The notes under the pieces: generated by a model
Told to the model about the DNA's origin: nothing
The model's database searches: none
The model's input: the letters and a program-made list of their open reading frames with translations, nothing else
Shown here: positions 17,572-26,804 of the stretch, in pieces
How positions within the stretch are numbered: position 1 is the first letter of the stretch
How the letters are laid out: each line of letters opens with the position of its first letter
From: Hirschia sp964342355
GTDB taxonomy: Bacteria; Pseudomonadota; Alphaproteobacteria; Caulobacterales; Hyphomonadaceae
Assembly: GCA_964342355.1 (NCBI GenBank)
Contig: CAYFFG010000009.1
Span: forward strand, 1 to 64,000
Reading direction: 5' to 3'
DNA length: 64,000 nucleotides
Translations under genes and position numbers: made by a program

Positions 17572-18515
17572 GCCACACCCCTAACCGCAAAAGCGACTAA
17601 CGCCAGCCCGCCTGCGCAAAGCGCCATAGCACGCACATAAATCCATAGACCCCGATCAATATCGTTTCCCGTTGGGTCTTGTGCGCCTTCGTTCAACCAG
17701 GGTTCGTTATTGATCTTATCCCCATAAACACGTGGCCCAGACAAACGCACATTCAGCGCGCCCGCCATCGCAGCTTCTGGCCAACCCGCATTGATGGAGC
17801 GATGCTTTCCAGCATCCCTGAACATGACCTTAAGCGCACGGCCGGAAAGGCAAGCCAGAACAATCAATCCCCCTGTGATCCGCGCTGGGATATAATTGGC
17901 AATATCGTCCAACCGCGCTGCTACGCCGCCAAACGCCAGATAACGATCGTTTCGGTGTCCGATCATTGAGTCCAGCGTATTGATCGCCTTGTACCCAGCA
18001 ATCCCTGGTAACCCGAACAATGCTCCCCAGAACAAAGGCGCAATCACCCCGTCAGATGCGTTTTCCGCTAGGCTTTCAATGGCGGCGCGTGCAACGCCTT
18101 TTTCATCCAGCTGCTCAGGATCCCGCCCGACAATCATGGAAACTGCTGTTTTTGCGCCTTCAAGATCGCCACAACATAAAGGTTCAGCCACCTTTTTTAC
18201 ATGAAAATACAGGCTCCTACTGGCTAACAAACTGGATGCAAGGAGACCTTCTATCCACCAGAGCTCTTCCGGTAACACCACATGGATGAGCACCAGAACA
18301 GCACCAGTAACTCCCACCAGGACACACACCAGACATCCGCCCAGTACATATCGCATTTTGTGCGATAGGGATGGCTTGTTCCACTTGACCTCTAACCGCG
18401 CAATCAACCACCCCATCCACGTCACCGGGTGGCCGATTTTGCGATACAGCCAATCGGGCCAGCCAAATAGCGCCTCGATTACAAGCGCCAGCAACATGAT
18501 CACCGGTGCGCTCAC
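17568..18515 (-). CDS. cobD: Adenosylcobinamide-phosphate synthase CobD/CbiB
   Basis: This 315-residue integral membrane enzyme attaches the aminopropanol (phosphate) linker to adenosylcobyric acid. Several hydrophobic segments lie at the N-terminus and in the middle. The family motifs include GHPVTWMGWLIARLE near residue 28, the SLAENASDGVIAPLF segment, and a GWPEAAMAGALNVRL stretch. Both ends overlap neighbours by ATGA (cobQ before, cobC after). Confidence 0.94.
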   Translation of the reverse strand: MSAPVIMLLALVIEALFGWPDWLYRKIGHPVTWMGWLIARLEVKWNKPSLSHKMRYVLGGCLVCVLVGVTGAVLVLIHVVLPEELWWIEGLLASSLLASRSLYFHVKKVAEPLCCGDLEGAKTAVSMIVGRDPEQLDEKGVARAAIESLAENASDGVIAPLFWGALFGLPGIAGYKAINTLDSMIGHRNDRYLAFGGVAARLDDIANYIPARITGGLIVLACLSGRALKVMFRDAGKHRSINAGWPEAAMAGALNVRLSGPRVYGDKINNEPWLNEGAQDPTGNDIDRGLWIYVRAMALCAGGLALVAFAVRGVA

Positions 18516-20002
18516 CCCAGATGCGGCGCCCAGCCCGGCGCGCGCGCATTGCCAAACAGCTGGTCAATATCCAGCGCGGTTTCTAATCCATCGGCCAGAT
18601 CATCCAGCGCCTGATCAACTTCAGCTTCAAAAGCGAGCCCATCAGAAGCAACATCTTCGCGGATATCATTCAGCCAGCGCTGGCGAAATAAATCTGATGA
18701 AAAGAGACCATGCACATATGTTCCTTCAATCAGACCATTCGCGCTGCACGCGCCGTCCGGGCCATGTTTCAGCTCAAGGAAAGGACGCGCCATGTCCTGA
18801 CCTGATGTGCGCCCGGCATGAATTTCATATCCGGACACTTCAGACTTTGACATTACATGCCGCCCAAAGACCGGCCTTACCTGTTTGTCTGGCGTCATGA
18901 CCGTTTCAACGTCTAGTAAGCCCAAACCGTCTATATCGCTGATGCCTCCATCGACTTGGTCAGGGTCTTTCAACGTCCGCCCCAACATCTGGAATCCGCC
19001 GCAAATGCCAAGCACCCGGCCACCGGCGCGGGCGTGAGCGATGATGTCATGGTCCCAGCCCTGTTCTTTCAGAAAGGCCATATCCGCCAGCGTCGACTTG
19101 GTTCCAAACAGGATGATGACATCACTATCGCGCGGGATTGCTTTGCCCGGCGGGATAAAAGCAAAATCAACATTGGGTTCTGCTTTTAAAGGATCGGCGT
19201 CATCAAAATTTGCCATGCGAGACAGCATGGGCGCTGAGATCCGTAGCTTACCGTCTTTGCGCCCGGTTGCTCGGTCCAAAACAACAGCGTCTTCCGCCGG
19301 CAAACGCGCAACGGCTTTCAGCCACGGCACAACGCCTAAACATGGCCAATCGGTCCGCTCCTCGATAGCTTTAATGCCGTCCTCAAACAGGGAGATATCG
19401 CCGCGAAACTTGTTGATGGCAAAGCCACAAATCATAGCGGCGTCCTCAGGATCAATTACCGCTTTGGTGCCGACAAGGGAAGCGATCACCCCGCCGCGAT
19501 CAATGTCTCCCAACAGGATAACAGGCACGCCCAGCCTTCGCGCAAACCCCATATTGGCAATGTCGCGCGCCCGCAGATTGACTTCCGCCGGACTTCCCGC
19601 ACCTTCCACAATGACCAGGTCATATGTATTCGTGAGCCGCGTAAAACTTGTCTCAACTGCGCCCATCAACATGTCACGACGCGACATATATTCAGCAGCC
19701 GTTTGCGTATTCAGCGCCCTGCCATGCACGACGACTTGCGCCATCTTATCCGACTGCGGCTTCAACAAGACAGGATTGAAATCGACCTGTGGATCTAACG
19801 CGCATGCGCGCGCCTGTAGCGCCTGCGCACGGCCAATCTCGCCGCCATCAGCGCAGGCGGCTGCATTGTTTGACATGTTCTGAGGCTTGAACGGCGCAAC
19901 TTTTAATCCCCGCCGCTTTGCGATCCAGCATAATCCGGCAACGAATACGGATTTGCCAACGTCCGACCCCGTGCCCTGCACCATGATCGCGCGCCCGATC
20001 AT
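18512..20002 (-). CDS. cobQ: Cobyric acid synthase CobQ
   Basis: This 496-residue glutamine- and ATP-dependent enzyme amidates four carboxylates of adenosylcobyrinic acid diamide. The N-terminal nucleotide-binding motif is VQGTGSDVGKS. The C-terminal glutamine amidotransferase domain has the nucleophile in GICGGFQMLG and the histidine in GTYVHGLF. The start at 20002 gives an ATGA overlap with the upstream btuD gene; an in-frame start at 20029 would reach into btuD. Its presence without earlier ring-synthesis genes suggests either that those lie elsewhere or that late intermediates are salvaged. Confidence 0.95.
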   Translation of the reverse strand: MIGRAIMVQGTGSDVGKSVFVAGLCWIAKRRGLKVAPFKPQNMSNNAAACADGGEIGRAQALQARACALDPQVDFNPVLLKPQSDKMAQVVVHGRALNTQTAAEYMSRRDMLMGAVETSFTRLTNTYDLVIVEGAGSPAEVNLRARDIANMGFARRLGVPVILLGDIDRGGVIASLVGTKAVIDPEDAAMICGFAINKFRGDISLFEDGIKAIEERTDWPCLGVVPWLKAVARLPAEDAVVLDRATGRKDGKLRISAPMLSRMANFDDADPLKAEPNVDFAFIPPGKAIPRDSDVIILFGTKSTLADMAFLKEQGWDHDIIAHARAGGRVLGICGGFQMLGRTLKDPDQVDGGISDIDGLGLLDVETVMTPDKQVRPVFGRHVMSKSEVSGYEIHAGRTSGQDMARPFLELKHGPDGACSANGLIEGTYVHGLFSSDLFRQRWLNDIREDVASDGLAFEAEVDQALDDLADGLETALDIDQLFGNARAPGWAPHLG

Positions 20003-20772
20003 GCAGGCCCGTCGATATGGATTGTACATTTGCCAGATTGTTTTTGGATCACAGCATTGACCCCATATATCTCAGCCATGCGTTCTGAGGTCAGCGTTTC
20101 ATCAACAGAACCGTCAGCCACGATTTTTCCGTCCATCATCCAGATGAGCCGGTCTGCATATTGTGCGGCAAGGCCAATGTCATGAAGAACGCACAAAACA
20201 CCGCCACCATTGTCAACATACCCCCGCATCAATCGGAGCACCTGATGCTGATGCAGAGGGTCAAGCGCCGCAACTGGTTCATCCGCTACCATCAACGGCG
20301 TATTAGCAGCAAACGCGCGCGCAAAGTGAACCCGCGCCAACTCACCGCCCGACAAAGTCGCTGTCGAACGGTTTGCAAACCTTTCCAGCCCGCATTTTGC
20401 AATCGCATCATCAACAGCTTTTGCGTCACGTTCAGGAAGTTTTCCCAATGGAGCGCCGTGCGCAAACCGGCCCAGCGCCACCACATCTCGCACACTCACC
20501 GGCCACGCCAGAGCGCGTGTTTGCGGCAAATAGGAAACCATCTTCGCCCGCTCGGTGACATCAATTGCGCCAATTGGCTTTTCGTTCAGAAAAGTTTCAC
20601 CGCTATCAACTGGTAGCAAGCCAAGCGCTGCTCGCAGAAGACTAGTTTTACCAGCGCCATTGGGGCCCAGAAGCACGGCAAACTCGCCATCGCCAACAGA
20701 CACATTTGCGCCGTTTACAAGTCCGGCCTCGCCACGGGTAACCGTAATATTCTTGACCGTAATCTTATTCAT
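19999..20772 (-). CDS. btuD: Vitamin B12 ABC transporter ATP-binding protein
   Basis: This 257-residue ATPase powers the BtuC permease. Walker A is GPNGAGKTS, the signature is LSGGELARVHFARA, and Walker B is MVADEPVAALD. The start at 20772 (MNKITVKN) overlaps the permease end by eight bases; a longer reading from 20820 would lie within the permease gene. Sequence alone fits the haem/iron-siderophore/B12 class. The B12 assignment comes from the riboswitch and the cobQ-cobD-cobC genes in the same run. Confidence 0.9.
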   Translation of the reverse strand: MNKITVKNITVTRGEAGLVNGANVSVGDGEFAVLLGPNGAGKTSLLRAALGLLPVDSGETFLNEKPIGAIDVTERAKMVSYLPQTRALAWPVSVRDVVALGRFAHGAPLGKLPERDAKAVDDAIAKCGLERFANRSTATLSGGELARVHFARAFAANTPLMVADEPVAALDPLHQHQVLRLMRGYVDNGGGVLCVLHDIGLAAQYADRLIWMMDGKIVADGSVDETLTSERMAEIYGVNAVIQKQSGKCTIHIDGPA

Positions 20773-21766
20773 GGATCGAGCGCCTTTGGACCGCAATCCA
20801 GACAAAGACCGGCGCGCCAATGAGAGATGCCGCCACCCCGAGCTTCAGCTCTGTTGATGTCGGCAACAGACGTACGCCAATGTCAGCCAACACCAGTATG
20901 ACGCCCGCAAGCAGCCCAGACGGGAGAAGACTCCTGCCGGGATCATGCCCAACAAGCGGACGCACTAGATGTGGCGCAACAATGCCGACAAAGCCAATCG
21001 CACCGGCTAGCGCCACTGCCCCACCCGTCGCTAATCCGGCGCCGATCACCACAAGCAAACGCTGGCGATTAAGGTTTAATCCCACGGCTGACGCACCCTC
21101 TTCGCCCAGGATCAAAGCGCTTAATCCCCGACGCGAGAACCATAAAATGGCTAGCCCGGCAATCAGGAAAGGCGCCGACAAAATCAGATCATCAAAACTC
21201 CGGTTCGCCACCGAGCCCAGCATCCAGTTTATCATGTCTGATAATGAAAACGGATTGGGCGCCAAATTCATCAACAGCGCCATTACCGCTGCGGAAAAAC
21301 TCGATATGCCAACACCCACAAGGATGAGCGTGACGATGGATGAGGTGCGTAAAGCAGCGAATGCTAAGAGCCCTGTCGCCGCCATCGCGCCGGCAATCGC
21401 AAAGAGCGGCAGCGCCACAGGCGCATATGCTGTCACGCCATAATAAAGCGCGAATGTCGCGCCAAGAGAGGCTGTTACCGTGACACCCAGCACACCTGGC
21501 TCAGCTAACGGGTTTCGCAAAAGTCCCTGCAAAGCTGCGCCGCTAACGCCTAACGCTGCGCCTACAACAAAAGCACACAACGCGCGCGGCAAACGGATTT
21601 CCCAGATCACAATCTGGTCGCCCGGCAGGCCGACGCCAAAAATGGCCGCCAAGATACGATCAAATGATAATGGCGTCGCCCCAAGAAAAGAAGCCGCTAG
21701 TAACGATAATAGCGCTAAGCCAATCAAGAGCGGCATCAGCCAGCGTGATAAAGATGCGATTATCAT
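20765..21766 (-). CDS. btuC: Vitamin B12 ABC transporter permease (FecCD family)
   Basis: This 333-residue inner membrane permease with about ten hydrophobic segments belongs to the BtuC/FecCD family. Typical stretches are RLPRALCAFVVGAALGVSGAALQ, split around residue 60, then LADIGVR near 300. The coupling segment GFVGIVAPHLVRPLVGHDP precedes the last helices. Its start shares one base with the btuF stop. It likely forms a dimer with BtuD beneath the BtuF binding protein. Confidence 0.92.
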   Translation of the reverse strand: MIIASLSRWLMPLLIGLALLSLLAASFLGATPLSFDRILAAIFGVGLPGDQIVIWEIRLPRALCAFVVGAALGVSGAALQGLLRNPLAEPGVLGVTVTASLGATFALYYGVTAYAPVALPLFAIAGAMAATGLLAFAALRTSSIVTLILVGVGISSFSAAVMALLMNLAPNPFSLSDMINWMLGSVANRSFDDLILSAPFLIAGLAILWFSRRGLSALILGEEGASAVGLNLNRQRLLVVIGAGLATGGAVALAGAIGFVGIVAPHLVRPLVGHDPGRSLLPSGLLAGVILVLADIGVRLLPTSTELKLGVAASLIGAPVFVWIAVQRRSIHE

Positions 21767-22632
21767 CAGGGGCGCTTTCCTTGCTCGCCTAAAGCCGAGG
21801 CGTTCTCAAAATCAGACAAGGCCTCAATGGCGTCCAGCAAGAACCAGGATCCACAAGACGTCCAGGCTCCCTGCAACGGGACGGTCGGCAAATCTCGCAT
21901 CTGTCGCTTCGCAACAGGATGCTTCATGGCGCTCCAGGCGTCAGGGTGGTTTGTCAGCGTTTCAAAAAAAGCCGCCGCCACCACATCCGGCTGTTCGTAT
22001 GCCAGTCGCTCAAGCGGGATGGACCGCCAGCCAGGCAATTTCTGAAAATTACCTAACCCCGCAGCCTGCAACATCTCATCGACCTGCGTCCCAGTCCCCG
22101 ACGTCACACCAGATGGCGTCATATAAAGCGCTTCAGGCGGATTTTGATACTTTGGAATACTGGCCAAGCGACGATCCATTTCCAGGATCGTCGCCTCGCC
22201 TGCCGCAGCATCCCCCAACCCTGCTGACATGTCCCGAATGACGCTCTTTATGGACTCCATATCCGATGCAAACCCGACCTGAAGGACAGGCACGCCCGCC
22301 TTTTCAAAGAAAGCGCCTGCATTGGGTCCGCCGCCATAAGAGCGCACGACAAGATCCGGCTGCAGCAAGAGCACGTCTTCCGCATTTGGACGAACGCTTG
22401 GCAGACCCACCGCCGCGTCGCGCATATACGAAAACTGTCTCACTGCATCCGGCGACACTGCGCGGATTGAAGCTTTGTCTGCAAATTTAAGAACGAACTG
22501 ATCCGCACAATAGTCGAGACTGACGATCCGTTTTGGCGGAGCATCCGAAGATGACACCGCCACCGGCGCCTTGCCCAGCTTACACGAAGCTAAACACGCC
22601 AACGCCGAAATCAGGATCGTCAGTCGAACCAT
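21766..22632 (-). CDS. btuF: B12 substrate-binding lipoprotein (BtuF-like)
   Basis: This 288-residue periplasmic binding protein carries a lipoprotein signal peptide with lipobox LASC (Cys17), so it is probably membrane-anchored, unlike soluble E. coli BtuF. The helical-backbone type binding fold is seen from RIVSLDYCADQFVLKFAD onward. The phrases PNAEDVLLLQPDLVV and YMTPSGVTSGTGTQVDEML are typical of the family. It lies ten bases downstream of the TonB receptor gene and upstream of the permease. Confidence 0.88.
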   Translation of the reverse strand: MVRLTILISALACLASCKLGKAPVAVSSSDAPPKRIVSLDYCADQFVLKFADKASIRAVSPDAVRQFSYMRDAAVGLPSVRPNAEDVLLLQPDLVVRSYGGGPNAGAFFEKAGVPVLQVGFASDMESIKSVIRDMSAGLGDAAAGEATILEMDRRLASIPKYQNPPEALYMTPSGVTSGTGTQVDEMLQAAGLGNFQKLPGWRSIPLERLAYEQPDVVAAAFFETLTNHPDAWSAMKHPVAKRQMRDLPTVPLQGAWTSCGSWFLLDAIEALSDFENASALGEQGKRP

Positions 22633-22642
22633 GGGTTAGCCC

Positions 22643-24487
22643 TTAGTAATTGATGCGAACGCCCAAAGATCCGGAAACGCCAGGCGTGCCGTAACCGAGG
22701 ATCTGTTGATAGTCTTCATCAAACAGGTTTTCGATCCGACCATATACCTCAATAAAGTCATTGAGTTCATAGGCGCCGGAGAGATCTACTCGTGTCCATG
22801 CATCGACCACTTGTGTCGGGCTGTTGTTCTCTTCGCCGTTGTAACGAACGAGCACAGCGCCAGAGAGCGGGCCTGTCGGATGAAAAGTAAATTGCACATC
22901 ACCAGAGTGTTCAGGAACACGCACCAACTGATCGCCGGTCGCACCGTCTACAGAGTCGATGTATGCATAATCTGCGGAAACACTCAGCCACTCTAGCAAC
23001 TCATAAGAGGCAGAAAGCTCGACCCCTTCAGATTCTACTTCAACAATGTTGTCGTAACCGGCCGTGAAAGAAAAATCGATCTGATTGGTCACGTCTGTGT
23101 TGAAATAAGTCAGGCTGACAATGCCTTTGCCATCTGGCGTGCGAAGATCAACACCGATATCAAAGGCATCTGCTTCTTCTGGCTGCAAATTTCCATTCGC
23201 TTCCGTAAGGCCGCAAAAAAATCCACAAACAAAAGTCGATTGGAAAATGCTCGGCGCTTTAAAGCCTTGTCCCCAGCTTGCGCGCGCAGTGGTTAGTTCA
23301 TTCGGGTTCCATGCTGCGGCGAGGCGACCAGTTGTCTGTGTTCCCCAGTCATCATGATCGTCAACACGTACACCGGCTGTAAGCGTCAGACTTGAAACAG
23401 GCTGAAACTGGTAAAGGCCAAATGCGCTATCTAAGACACGCTCTTCCTTGCCGGTATTAAGATCCGCTTCGGCATCTTCGCGCTCAATACCAAGAGTGAT
23501 CTTATTGGCCTCGTTGATATTGATGGTTGAGTTTATGCGATACTGAAAACGCTGCCCTTGCGCTGCAAACGATACCGCGCCTGCATTAAAGTTTGTGCGT
23601 TCAATATCTGAATATCCAACAAAAACTTCGTTCTCGATCATGTCGTCGAGCACCGAGAAAGTCAGGCGCGCATGACCGTTCAGTTCTTCTGTCTCAGAAG
23701 TCTGGTCAGCATCGCCAAAAACGCCAGAAACAAACCCATCAAAGTCTGCTTCCGCCTCTGTGTAATTCAGACCGCCATCCAAGCGAACATTCGGCGCAAA
23801 ATCATATCCGGCGCGACCACCGAAGGAGCGGCTCTCATAACCATCATCTTCTGGGTTACCATCGTCTTCGTCCGCTTTTGAAATGCCATCAGTCGTAATC
23901 CCATTGGCAAACAGGCGCAGGTCGCTCTTTTCCCCACCATATTCATAGGATGCGCCGCCACGGAATGTGCTGAACGAGCCATACTCGCCAAAGACCTGTC
24001 CACCGACACCTTCTTCGGGGCGTTTTGTCGTGATCGAGATCACACCACCGATTGCGTCCGATCCCCAGAGAACTGATTGCGGACCTTTCAAGATCTCGAT
24101 GCTGCCCACACTTTCTGTGTCCAAACGTGCGAAGTTGAACTGCGCATCTGTTGTGGACGGGTCACCGACTGGAACACCGTCAATCAGGACAAGTGTCTGC
24201 CCAGAGCTTGCACCACGAATTCGCACGCTGGCGTTACCGCCATACGGACCATTCTGGTTGATCGTGACCGATGGTGATTTGGCAATTGCGTCCAATACAA
24301 AATCCAGCCCGGAGACCTTCAGTTCTTCAGATGTGATGATATCGACCGTTGTGCCAATCTCTGTCAGCGTCTGTCCAAGACGGGAAGACTCAACAACAAC
24401 TGTGTCCAGCTCGCGTGGTTCATCTTCGGCAAATACTGGCGCAGACACGGTTAGAACTGCAGCACTCATTAACAGCGAATATTTCAT
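22643..24487 (-). CDS. btuB: TonB-dependent cobalamin receptor BtuB
   Basis: This 614-residue outer membrane receptor has a signal peptide at 1-20, a TonB box (DTVVVESS) near residue 28, a plug domain (VDIITSEELKVSG through EILKGPQSVLWGSDAIGG) and a 22-strand barrel ending in SLGVRINY. The length matches BtuB. The substrate call rests mainly on the B12 riboswitch directly upstream and the B12 transport genes downstream. A GGGG-containing Shine-Dalgarno precedes the ATG. Confidence 0.92.
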   Translation of the reverse strand: MKYSLLMSAAVLTVSAPVFAEDEPRELDTVVVESSRLGQTLTEIGTTVDIITSEELKVSGLDFVLDAIAKSPSVTINQNGPYGGNASVRIRGASSGQTLVLIDGVPVGDPSTTDAQFNFARLDTESVGSIEILKGPQSVLWGSDAIGGVISITTKRPEEGVGGQVFGEYGSFSTFRGGASYEYGGEKSDLRLFANGITTDGISKADEDDGNPEDDGYESRSFGGRAGYDFAPNVRLDGGLNYTEAEADFDGFVSGVFGDADQTSETEELNGHARLTFSVLDDMIENEVFVGYSDIERTNFNAGAVSFAAQGQRFQYRINSTININEANKITLGIEREDAEADLNTGKEERVLDSAFGLYQFQPVSSLTLTAGVRVDDHDDWGTQTTGRLAAAWNPNELTTARASWGQGFKAPSIFQSTFVCGFFCGLTEANGNLQPEEADAFDIGVDLRTPDGKGIVSLTYFNTDVTNQIDFSFTAGYDNIVEVESEGVELSASYELLEWLSVSADYAYIDSVDGATGDQLVRVPEHSGDVQFTFHPTGPLSGAVLVRYNGEENNSPTQVVDAWTRVDLSGAYELNDFIEVYGRIENLFDEDYQQILGYGTPGVSGSLGVRINY

Positions 24488-24649
24488 TTCGCGTTTCCCC
24501 TTTTACTGCGCTTTGCAGGCGTCGACCCAACCAATGCGCACACGACAATCTGGAGCCTCACCGTGATGGGTGCGACGACAGGCTTTTCAAATGTCGTTTC
24601 TGAGGAAATCCTTCCCGTGCCTTAAAGCTAATCCCGGCTTCGGCGCGAA

Positions 24650-24822
24650 CGACGCGATGGCAGGTTTCCTGACTTACCGATCTTCGCTTTCAGCCGCCTT
24701 CCCGAATCGTAAGTGATCCAGTGACGTTGTGGCTGTCAGCTCATGGCTTACAGTTGCGGGTACAGCGCTGGATTTTCACCAACTTCCCTCTTAGCTCCCA
24801 ATAAAGAGAGCACCATCTGAGA
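24650..24822 (-). ncRNA. Cobalamin riboswitch
   Basis: On the minus strand the conserved B12 box AGTCAGGAAACCTGCC ends the aptamer. Further upstream on that strand are AAGAGGGAAGTTGGTG, AATCCAGCGCTG, CCCGCAACTGTAAG and GGGAAGG, the usual core elements. The closing stem P1 can form between GATGG (plus coordinates 24813-24817) and CCATC (24656-24660). It lies about 165 bases before btuB, so adenosylcobalamin should repress btuB and the genes behind it. I saw no clear terminator in the expression platform, so control of translation start is more likely. Confidence 0.93.
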
Positions 24823-24888
24823 CAAGGCTATGGCGTAATTCATAAAGCCCTGTCAATCTGACTTTGTTGCAGTGCAATATTTTTGTGA

Positions 24889-25488
24889 CTAAAAATCAAC
24901 ACCACGTTGGGCTTTGATACCGTTTTTGAATGCGTGTTTTACTTCCACAATTTCTGAAACTGTATCAGCGTATTCGATGAGTTCGGGTTTGGCGTCCCTC
25001 CCCGTCAGAATGACGCTTGTGCGTGTGTGACGGGCTTTTAAAGCATCCAGCACATTTTCAATCATGAGGTAGTCATAGCGAAGCGCGATATTGATCTCAT
25101 CCAGCACCACAAGATCAAACTCACCAGAAGCCATCATCTCCGCAGCAGTCGAAAACGCCGCTGTCGCAGCAGCAATATCCCGATCCTTGTCTTGCGTGTC
25201 CCAGGTAAAACCCTCTCCCATGGTTTTCCACGTGACCTGGTCTTCAAACTTGTTGAAGAATTGACGCTCCCCGGTAATCCATTTGCCTTTGATAAACTGA
25301 ACCACACCAACTTTATGTCCCCAGCCTAGCGCGCGGATGATGACGCCAAATGCGGACGATGACTTACCTTTCCCGTCACCCGTATGAACCAACACCAAGC
25401 CACGGCCAGGATCTTTTGCTTCGCTAATTTTCTTTTTCTGCTCTCCCTGCAGAGCTTTCATCTTCGCTTTGTGGCTATCTTCCGCCAT
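24889..25488 (-). CDS. cobO: Corrinoid adenosyltransferase CobO/BtuR
   Basis: This 199-residue enzyme adenosylates cob(I)alamin or cobinamide using ATP. The P-loop is HTGDGKGKSSSAFG, and the ending FKNGIKAQRGVDF is the classic CobO C-terminus. The N-terminal basic helix (KMKALQGEQKKKISEAK) is also usual for this family. It is the last gene of the cobT-cobS-phosphatase-cobO run. It lies just before the riboswitch, which is on the same strand, so read-through into btuB is possible. Confidence 0.95.
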   Translation of the reverse strand: MAEDSHKAKMKALQGEQKKKISEAKDPGRGLVLVHTGDGKGKSSSAFGVIIRALGWGHKVGVVQFIKGKWITGERQFFNKFEDQVTWKTMGEGFTWDTQDKDRDIAAATAAFSTAAEMMASGEFDLVVLDEINIALRYDYLMIENVLDALKARHTRTSVILTGRDAKPELIEYADTVSEIVEVKHAFKNGIKAQRGVDF

Positions 25489-25515
25489 TCATGCCTCCCT
25501 CAATATAACTCTTCA

Positions 25516-26040
25516 TCACAGCTGGACTACGTCGCCGAAATTGATGTCGGCTCGCCAGCCGCCCGTCCCATCACGCCTTGCGAGTGCGGCTCGAATAACA
25601 CCTGCATGCGTCACCACAACCGCGTTTGGCGCATGCGCTTCGATTTCATCTAACGCCTCTAACGTACGCGCTGAAAATGCTCTTACGCATTCCCCGCCAT
25701 GTGGCCGCGCATCCAGAAAATCGTCTGACCATTGATCAATTTCAGCCCTTGGAATCTCGCTCCAAAATCTTGTTTCCCAACGACCAAAATTCATTTCGAC
25801 AAGTCGATTATCTAAAACAAGCGGCGCGCCAAGCATCTCTTCCAAATGGCTTGCCAACAGCCGACATCTTGTGAGCGGACTGGCATATATAACGCCATAC
25901 GACTTGCCGGTTTCATGAAGCGTTTGAACAACTTTTTCTCGCTCGCTTACGAAACTGGGCGCTAGTGCAAGGTCGGTCTGACCATAGCATACGCCTGCAG
26001 CCACATCGGGCTGTGTATGACGCACGAGCGTTAGAGCCAC
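25516..26040 (-). CDS. Histidine phosphatase, probable alpha-ribazole phosphatase
   Basis: This 174-residue histidine phosphatase starts with the catalytic LVRHTQPD, has the family's second arginine in SPLTRCRLLA, and the second histidine in VVTHAGVIRAALA. In this position it most likely removes phosphate from alpha-ribazole 5'-phosphate or adenosylcobalamin 5'-phosphate (the step called CobC in Salmonella). The GTG at 26040 is chosen because it overlaps the cobS end by ten bases and places the catalytic motif at the N-terminus as usual; an in-frame ATG at 26097 lies inside cobS. Confidence 0.85.
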   Translation of the reverse strand: MALTLVRHTQPDVAAGVCYGQTDLALAPSFVSEREKVVQTLHETGKSYGVIYASPLTRCRLLASHLEEMLGAPLVLDNRLVEMNFGRWETRFWSEIPRAEIDQWSDDFLDARPHGGECVRAFSARTLEALDEIEAHAPNAVVVTHAGVIRAALARRDGTGGWRADINFGDVVQL

Positions 26041-26804
26041 GCCGCCGCTCCAAGATAAAATCCAATTTCGCTGAATTGCTGCACACCGCCGAGGCAATCG
26101 CCCGTGTATCCGCCGATCGCGCGACTATAAAGAATGCGCATCAAGACGTGTCCGACAACCACGCCAACAAGCCCCCAGAGCACCATTTGCGCGCCAGCCC
26201 CCCACATAGCGCCAGCGACGATTGCGCCAGTCGTCGCAAACCCAAACACAATACCCACGCTTGAAACGCCAACAGCAACGGGTTTGGACTTTCCTTCTTC
26301 GCGTGCGTATTCGCTGGTGGCGATGACCATCAATGCGGACAAACGGCTCACGCAATGTCCCGCAATCAAAATTGCCGCAACAACCTTCACATCAAATGCC
26401 AGCGTCGTTAGCGTCGCCCATTTCAAGGACAGTACGATCAGCAAAGCAACCGCGCCGTATGTTCCAATACGGCTGTCCTTCATAATCTCCAGTTTGCGTT
26501 CACGCGTCTGACCACCGCCCACGCCGTCGAACACATCAGCAAGGCCATCTTCATGGAACGCGCCTGTCGCAAGCAACGTGACGCCCATAGACATCAAAAT
26601 CGCAACTAGCGGATTGAAGGTTTGCAGCGCAACAACAAGCGTAACCGCACCAATCGCACCGACCATTGCGCCCACCAAGGGATAATACCTTACAGACGCC
26701 TGAAAACGCTCAGGCGTATACGCCCAGTTTGCAGGGACTGGCAAACGCGTCAGGAACTGAATCGCTAGTGTCAAAACTGCCAGCTCATGACGCAACCAGT
26801 TCAT
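26031..26804 (-). CDS. cobS: Cobalamin synthase CobS
   Basis: This 257-residue inner membrane enzyme (adenosylcobinamide-GDP ribazoletransferase) joins adenosylcobinamide-GDP with alpha-ribazole or its phosphate. Hydrophobic segments fill most of the protein. The conserved GAFHEDGLADVFDGVGGG motif lies near residue 85, and GGYTGDCLGGVQQ near the C-terminus. The ATG overlaps the cobT stop as ATGA. Confidence 0.95.
   Translation of the reverse strand: MNWLRHELAVLTLAIQFLTRLPVPANWAYTPERFQASVRYYPLVGAMVGAIGAVTLVVALQTFNPLVAILMSMGVTLLATGAFHEDGLADVFDGVGGGQTRERKLEIMKDSRIGTYGAVALLIVLSLKWATLTTLAFDVKVVAAILIAGHCVSRLSALMVIATSEYAREEGKSKPVAVGVSSVGIVFGFATTGAIVAGAMWGAGAQMVLWGLVGVVVGHVLMRILYSRAIGGYTGDCLGGVQQFSEIGFYLGAAAWL

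Noticed and set aside
19041..19883. 280-codon open frame on the plus strand
   Set aside because: It is antisense to cobQ, a certain gene, and has no protein-like features.
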